The notes under the pieces: model-generated
The model's database searches: none
What the model was told of the DNA's origin: nothing
Seen by the model: the letters and a program-made list of their open reading frames with translations, nothing else
Position numbers and translations under genes: made by a program
Shown here: positions 21,462-23,201 of the stretch, piece after piece
Layout: every line of letters starts with the position of its first letter
Numbering within the stretch: position 1 is the stretch's first letter
NCBI GenBank assembly: GCA_900550375.1
Contig: URRP01000040.1
Coordinates: 1-23,201 of the forward strand
Direction: 5' to 3'
Origin: an uncultured Alistipes sp.
GTDB taxonomy: Bacteria; Bacteroidota; Bacteroidia; Bacteroidales; Rikenellaceae
Length of the DNA: 23,201 nucleotides

Positions 21462-22388
21462 TCATTTCATTATTATCGATTCTGCACACTTTCGACGCGA
21501 CTCCAATGTCGCGTGCGTATAAATATCCAATGTCGTCGAAACCGTGCTGTGACCCAACATTGTACTGACGGTTTTCGCATCGGCACCATTGGTAATCAGC
21601 GTCGAAGCGTACGTGTGTCGCAACCCGTGAAATTTGATACAGCGAGACAAACCTATTTTTTTGAGTAACAAATTCCGATAATAGTTGCGATAAGTACGCG
21701 GTTCGATGAGCTTGTCCGACCCGGAGATCACGTAATAGTCCGAACGACAAGGCGCAGAGAAAGAGATCAGGATCTCGGCAAGCCAACTCGGAAAAGGTAC
21801 GGAACGTTGGCTGTTGATCGTCTTTGGGGACTGGATGACAACCTTGGTTTTGCCCGTCGAATAATCGACAATCCGTTCAACGGTGCGGTTGACTTGCAGC
21901 ATATTGCTCTCTAATGATATATCTGACCACCTCAGACCGCAGATCTCGCCAATGCGAAGGCCAGAGCAGATTACGATAACTACTCCCAATGTGCGATACG
22001 AAGGATTCGCTCTGAAATATTGTACTATCCTGCGCTGTTCGTCGAGGCTATAGATCTGAAGCTCCTCTTTTTTGGAAACCAGATTCGCCGTAGGATATTT
22101 CAACTTAAAAGCAGAGGGAACATCGATGTCGTGTTCATCTACGGCATATAACAAAATCTGTTTTAGCGTAATCTCTAAATCCTTCACCGTCTTCATCGAC
22201 AAGCCTTCTTGAAACTTTTGACAAATAAATATCTGAGCATCATTCTTTTTGAATGACTCCACATCCATGTCTTTCCAGTAAGGCAGAATATGGCTACGAA
22301 GCTGTTGATAATAAGTCGACAGGGTACTATCCTTCACAAGTCCTACCTTGGAGTGGAACCACTCTTGTGCTATGACCTCGAATTTCAT
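21462..22388 (-). CDS. int: Tyrosine integrase
   Basis: 308 aa. Residues 1-100 form the SAM-like core-binding domain. The catalytic domain has Arg145 in CSGLRIGEICGLRW, His254 and Arg257 in HGLRHTYAS, His280 in LGHSTVSTTLDIYTH and the nucleophile Tyr290, with Lys189 a candidate for the fifth residue. All key residues are present, so it should be active. It integrates and excises the prophage at an att site. No arm-binding domain of lambda type is obvious beyond the short N-terminus. Its ATG overlaps the stop of the upstream methylase-like gene as ATGA, so the two are translationally coupled. Confidence 0.95.
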   Translation of the reverse strand: MKFEVIAQEWFHSKVGLVKDSTLSTYYQQLRSHILPYWKDMDVESFKKNDAQIFICQKFQEGLSMKTVKDLEITLKQILLYAVDEHDIDVPSAFKLKYPTANLVSKKEELQIYSLDEQRRIVQYFRANPSYRTLGVVIVICSGLRIGEICGLRWSDISLESNMLQVNRTVERIVDYSTGKTKVVIQSPKTINSQRSVPFPSWLAEILISFSAPCRSDYYVISGSDKLIEPRTYRNYYRNLLLKKIGLSRCIKFHGLRHTYASTLITNGADAKTVSTMLGHSTVSTTLDIYTHATLESRRKCAESIIMK

Positions 22389-23017
22389 AAATCCTCATTT
22401 TTAATCGAATAAGTCGCGCGCATCGGCTTATGTACATGATTATCATGCGCATAACTCAATACTCGATCGTCACGAACGATATCCGAAAATGCCAGCGCAT
22501 CATCCTGCTCGTTAAGAAGCACGTAACGGGCTTTGGCCGCATTTTCGAGAACATCCCCATGGAACACTTCGCCCATCATACCGCGAATAGCCATATTCAG
22601 CAGTAGAATTGGGATTGATCTATCCGAGATTTCCCAACAACTGAATATGCAACTATGCGGTTTGAAGCGCCAAGGAAATTGTTTCGATGCCAACTCCCAC
22701 CAGTATTGAATAATAAGCCCTCCTGTCCCCGTAGTAGGTTCGTGGATAAATCCCTCGCGCGCACCGGTAAGTTGCGTTTCAAGCACAGAGACCTCCCGAG
22801 GCGTGAAGTCTTGCTTCTTCTCCCGCCGCTCGGATAACTCTTCTTCGTAGACCTCTTGAAACCAGTCGTAGGAAAGATCACCTGCATGGCTGCGGATGAG
22901 TTCGCGAAATACGTTGTCGCGGACATCCTGATCTCCGAATAGCAGATTCATGATACATTCTGGTAAAACACGGATATCGTGCGTGCCGAGAATAGAAAGA
23001 AGTTCGTCTTTTTTCAT
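22385..23017 (-). CDS. N6-DNA-methylase-fold protein lacking an evident catalytic motif
   Basis: 210 aa. The SAM-binding motif I is FIHEPTTGTGGLIIQYW (about 90-106), preceded by DFTPREVSVLE, as in HsdM-type N6-adenine methylases, where the DFYTP phrase opens the SAM pocket. Motif II follows (CWEISDRSIPILLLNMAIRG, 127-146) and then HGDVL (153-157). In active enzymes (D/N)PP(Y/F) should come soon after; here the sequence reads ENAAKARYVLLNEQDDALAF and no such motif occurs. The protein is also short. It might be a SAM-binding regulator, a partner needing another subunit, or a decayed enzyme. It is first in an operon with the integrase. Confidence 0.75.
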   Translation of the reverse strand: MKKDELLSILGTHDIRVLPECIMNLLFGDQDVRDNVFRELIRSHAGDLSYDWFQEVYEEELSERREKKQDFTPREVSVLETQLTGAREGFIHEPTTGTGGLIIQYWWELASKQFPWRFKPHSCIFSCWEISDRSIPILLLNMAIRGMMGEVFHGDVLENAAKARYVLLNEQDDALAFSDIVRDDRVLSYAHDNHVHKPMRATYSIKNEDL

Positions 23018-23030
23018 ATCTAATTATACT

Positions 23031-23201
23031 TTAGCTCGGTCGTTGATCGGTGTGGATGAAGAGCGGAATCCGAACCGTGCGGCGCGGCTTCGCGGGCGCC
23101 AAGTCGAAGCCACCGATGCCGCTGAATAGTGAGGCGTGGGTCATGGTCAAAACAGTACTGGTCCTGAGTCCTGCGAAGTCCTTGCGGATTCCGGCGACTC
23201 C
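23031..23201 (-). pseudogene. N-terminal fragment of a C5-cytosine DNA methyltransferase
   Basis: From the ATG at 23142-23144 the frame reads MTHASLFSGIGGFDLA, the motif I start of C5-cytosine methyltransferases, then diverges (PAKPRRTVRIPLF) and stops at TAA 23031-23033 after 37 codons. The remaining motifs are absent. The frame is also open upstream to the right edge, so the gene may begin earlier. Either the prophage integrated into the 5' end of a host or resident methyltransferase gene and cut it, or the gene decayed by frameshift. The next phage gene starts 14 bases later. Confidence 0.65.

Noticed and set aside
1..23201. Mu-type transposition (transposase A/B genes or terminal Mu repeats)
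   Set aside because: None seen; a complete tyrosine integrase is present, so only the structural genes are Mu-like.
1..23201. tRNA, rRNA, CRISPR arrays and insertion sequences
   Set aside because: No cloverleaf with a T-loop, no regularly spaced repeats and no transposase were found. The 17841-17880 hairpins briefly suggested a tRNA but lack acceptor and T arms.

Overview
The window looks like most of an integrated, contractile-tailed (myovirus) temperate phage with Mu-like structural genes, in a member of the Bacteroidales. The host call rests on Bacteroidetes-type promoters (TTTG, about 20 nt, TAnnTTTG), AT-rich rather than Shine-Dalgarno-type leaders, and tail sheath and baseplate proteins that resemble Bacteroidetes prophage families. 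The moderately high GC (roughly mid-fifties by eye) would suit an Alistipes-like host, but this is an inference. No similarity search was run; family calls come from motifs, gene order and length.

Layout. (1) 1-12531, minus strand: one tightly packed late operon read right to left. It runs ClpP-type head protease with a nested scaffold, major capsid, tail sheath (DUF2586-like), tail tube, tail assembly chaperone with a -1 frameshift product, tape measure, DUF6046-like protein, gpD-like hub, gpV-like spike, gp25-position protein, LysM-like protein, baseplate J, tail protein I, a 101-aa protein and a large tail fibre cut by the left edge. This follows the Mu I-Z-T-L-M-41-42-43-44-45-46-47-48-49 order. 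(2) 12532-12670: AT-rich divergent promoter region. (3) 12671-19031, plus strand: small terminase, large terminase, a 79-aa protein, gp36-like (DUF1320) protein, portal (DUF935), MuF-like minor head protein with a toxin-like nuclease tail, gpG-like protein and gp37-like protein. An apparent small RNA gene on the minus strand (about 17805-17880) lies inside this operon. (4) 19120-19551: a membrane-protein moron with its own promoter, then a two-sided terminator. (5) 19647-20759, minus strand: a BRO-type antirepressor and a small partner behind a strong promoter, an operator-like palindrome and a structured leader RNA resembling C4 antisense RNAs of phage antirepressor loci. (6) 20796-23017, minus strand: a sigma-region-2-like protein, a tyrosine integrase and an N6-methylase-fold protein apparently lacking its catalytic motif. 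(7) 23031-23201: the N-terminal stub of a C5-cytosine methyltransferase, perhaps marking the attachment site.

The genes thus cover packaging, head, tail and integration. No Mu transposase, lysis genes, replication genes or recognisable CI-type repressor are visible; they may lie beyond the left edge. The most unusual elements are the sRNA gene, the C4-like leader, the MuF nuclease tail, the frameshift site, and the missing ATG plus A10 run at the portal/MuF junction. No stretch longer than 300 bases lacks a gene; the longest gap (20585-20795) holds the structured leader and its promoter.
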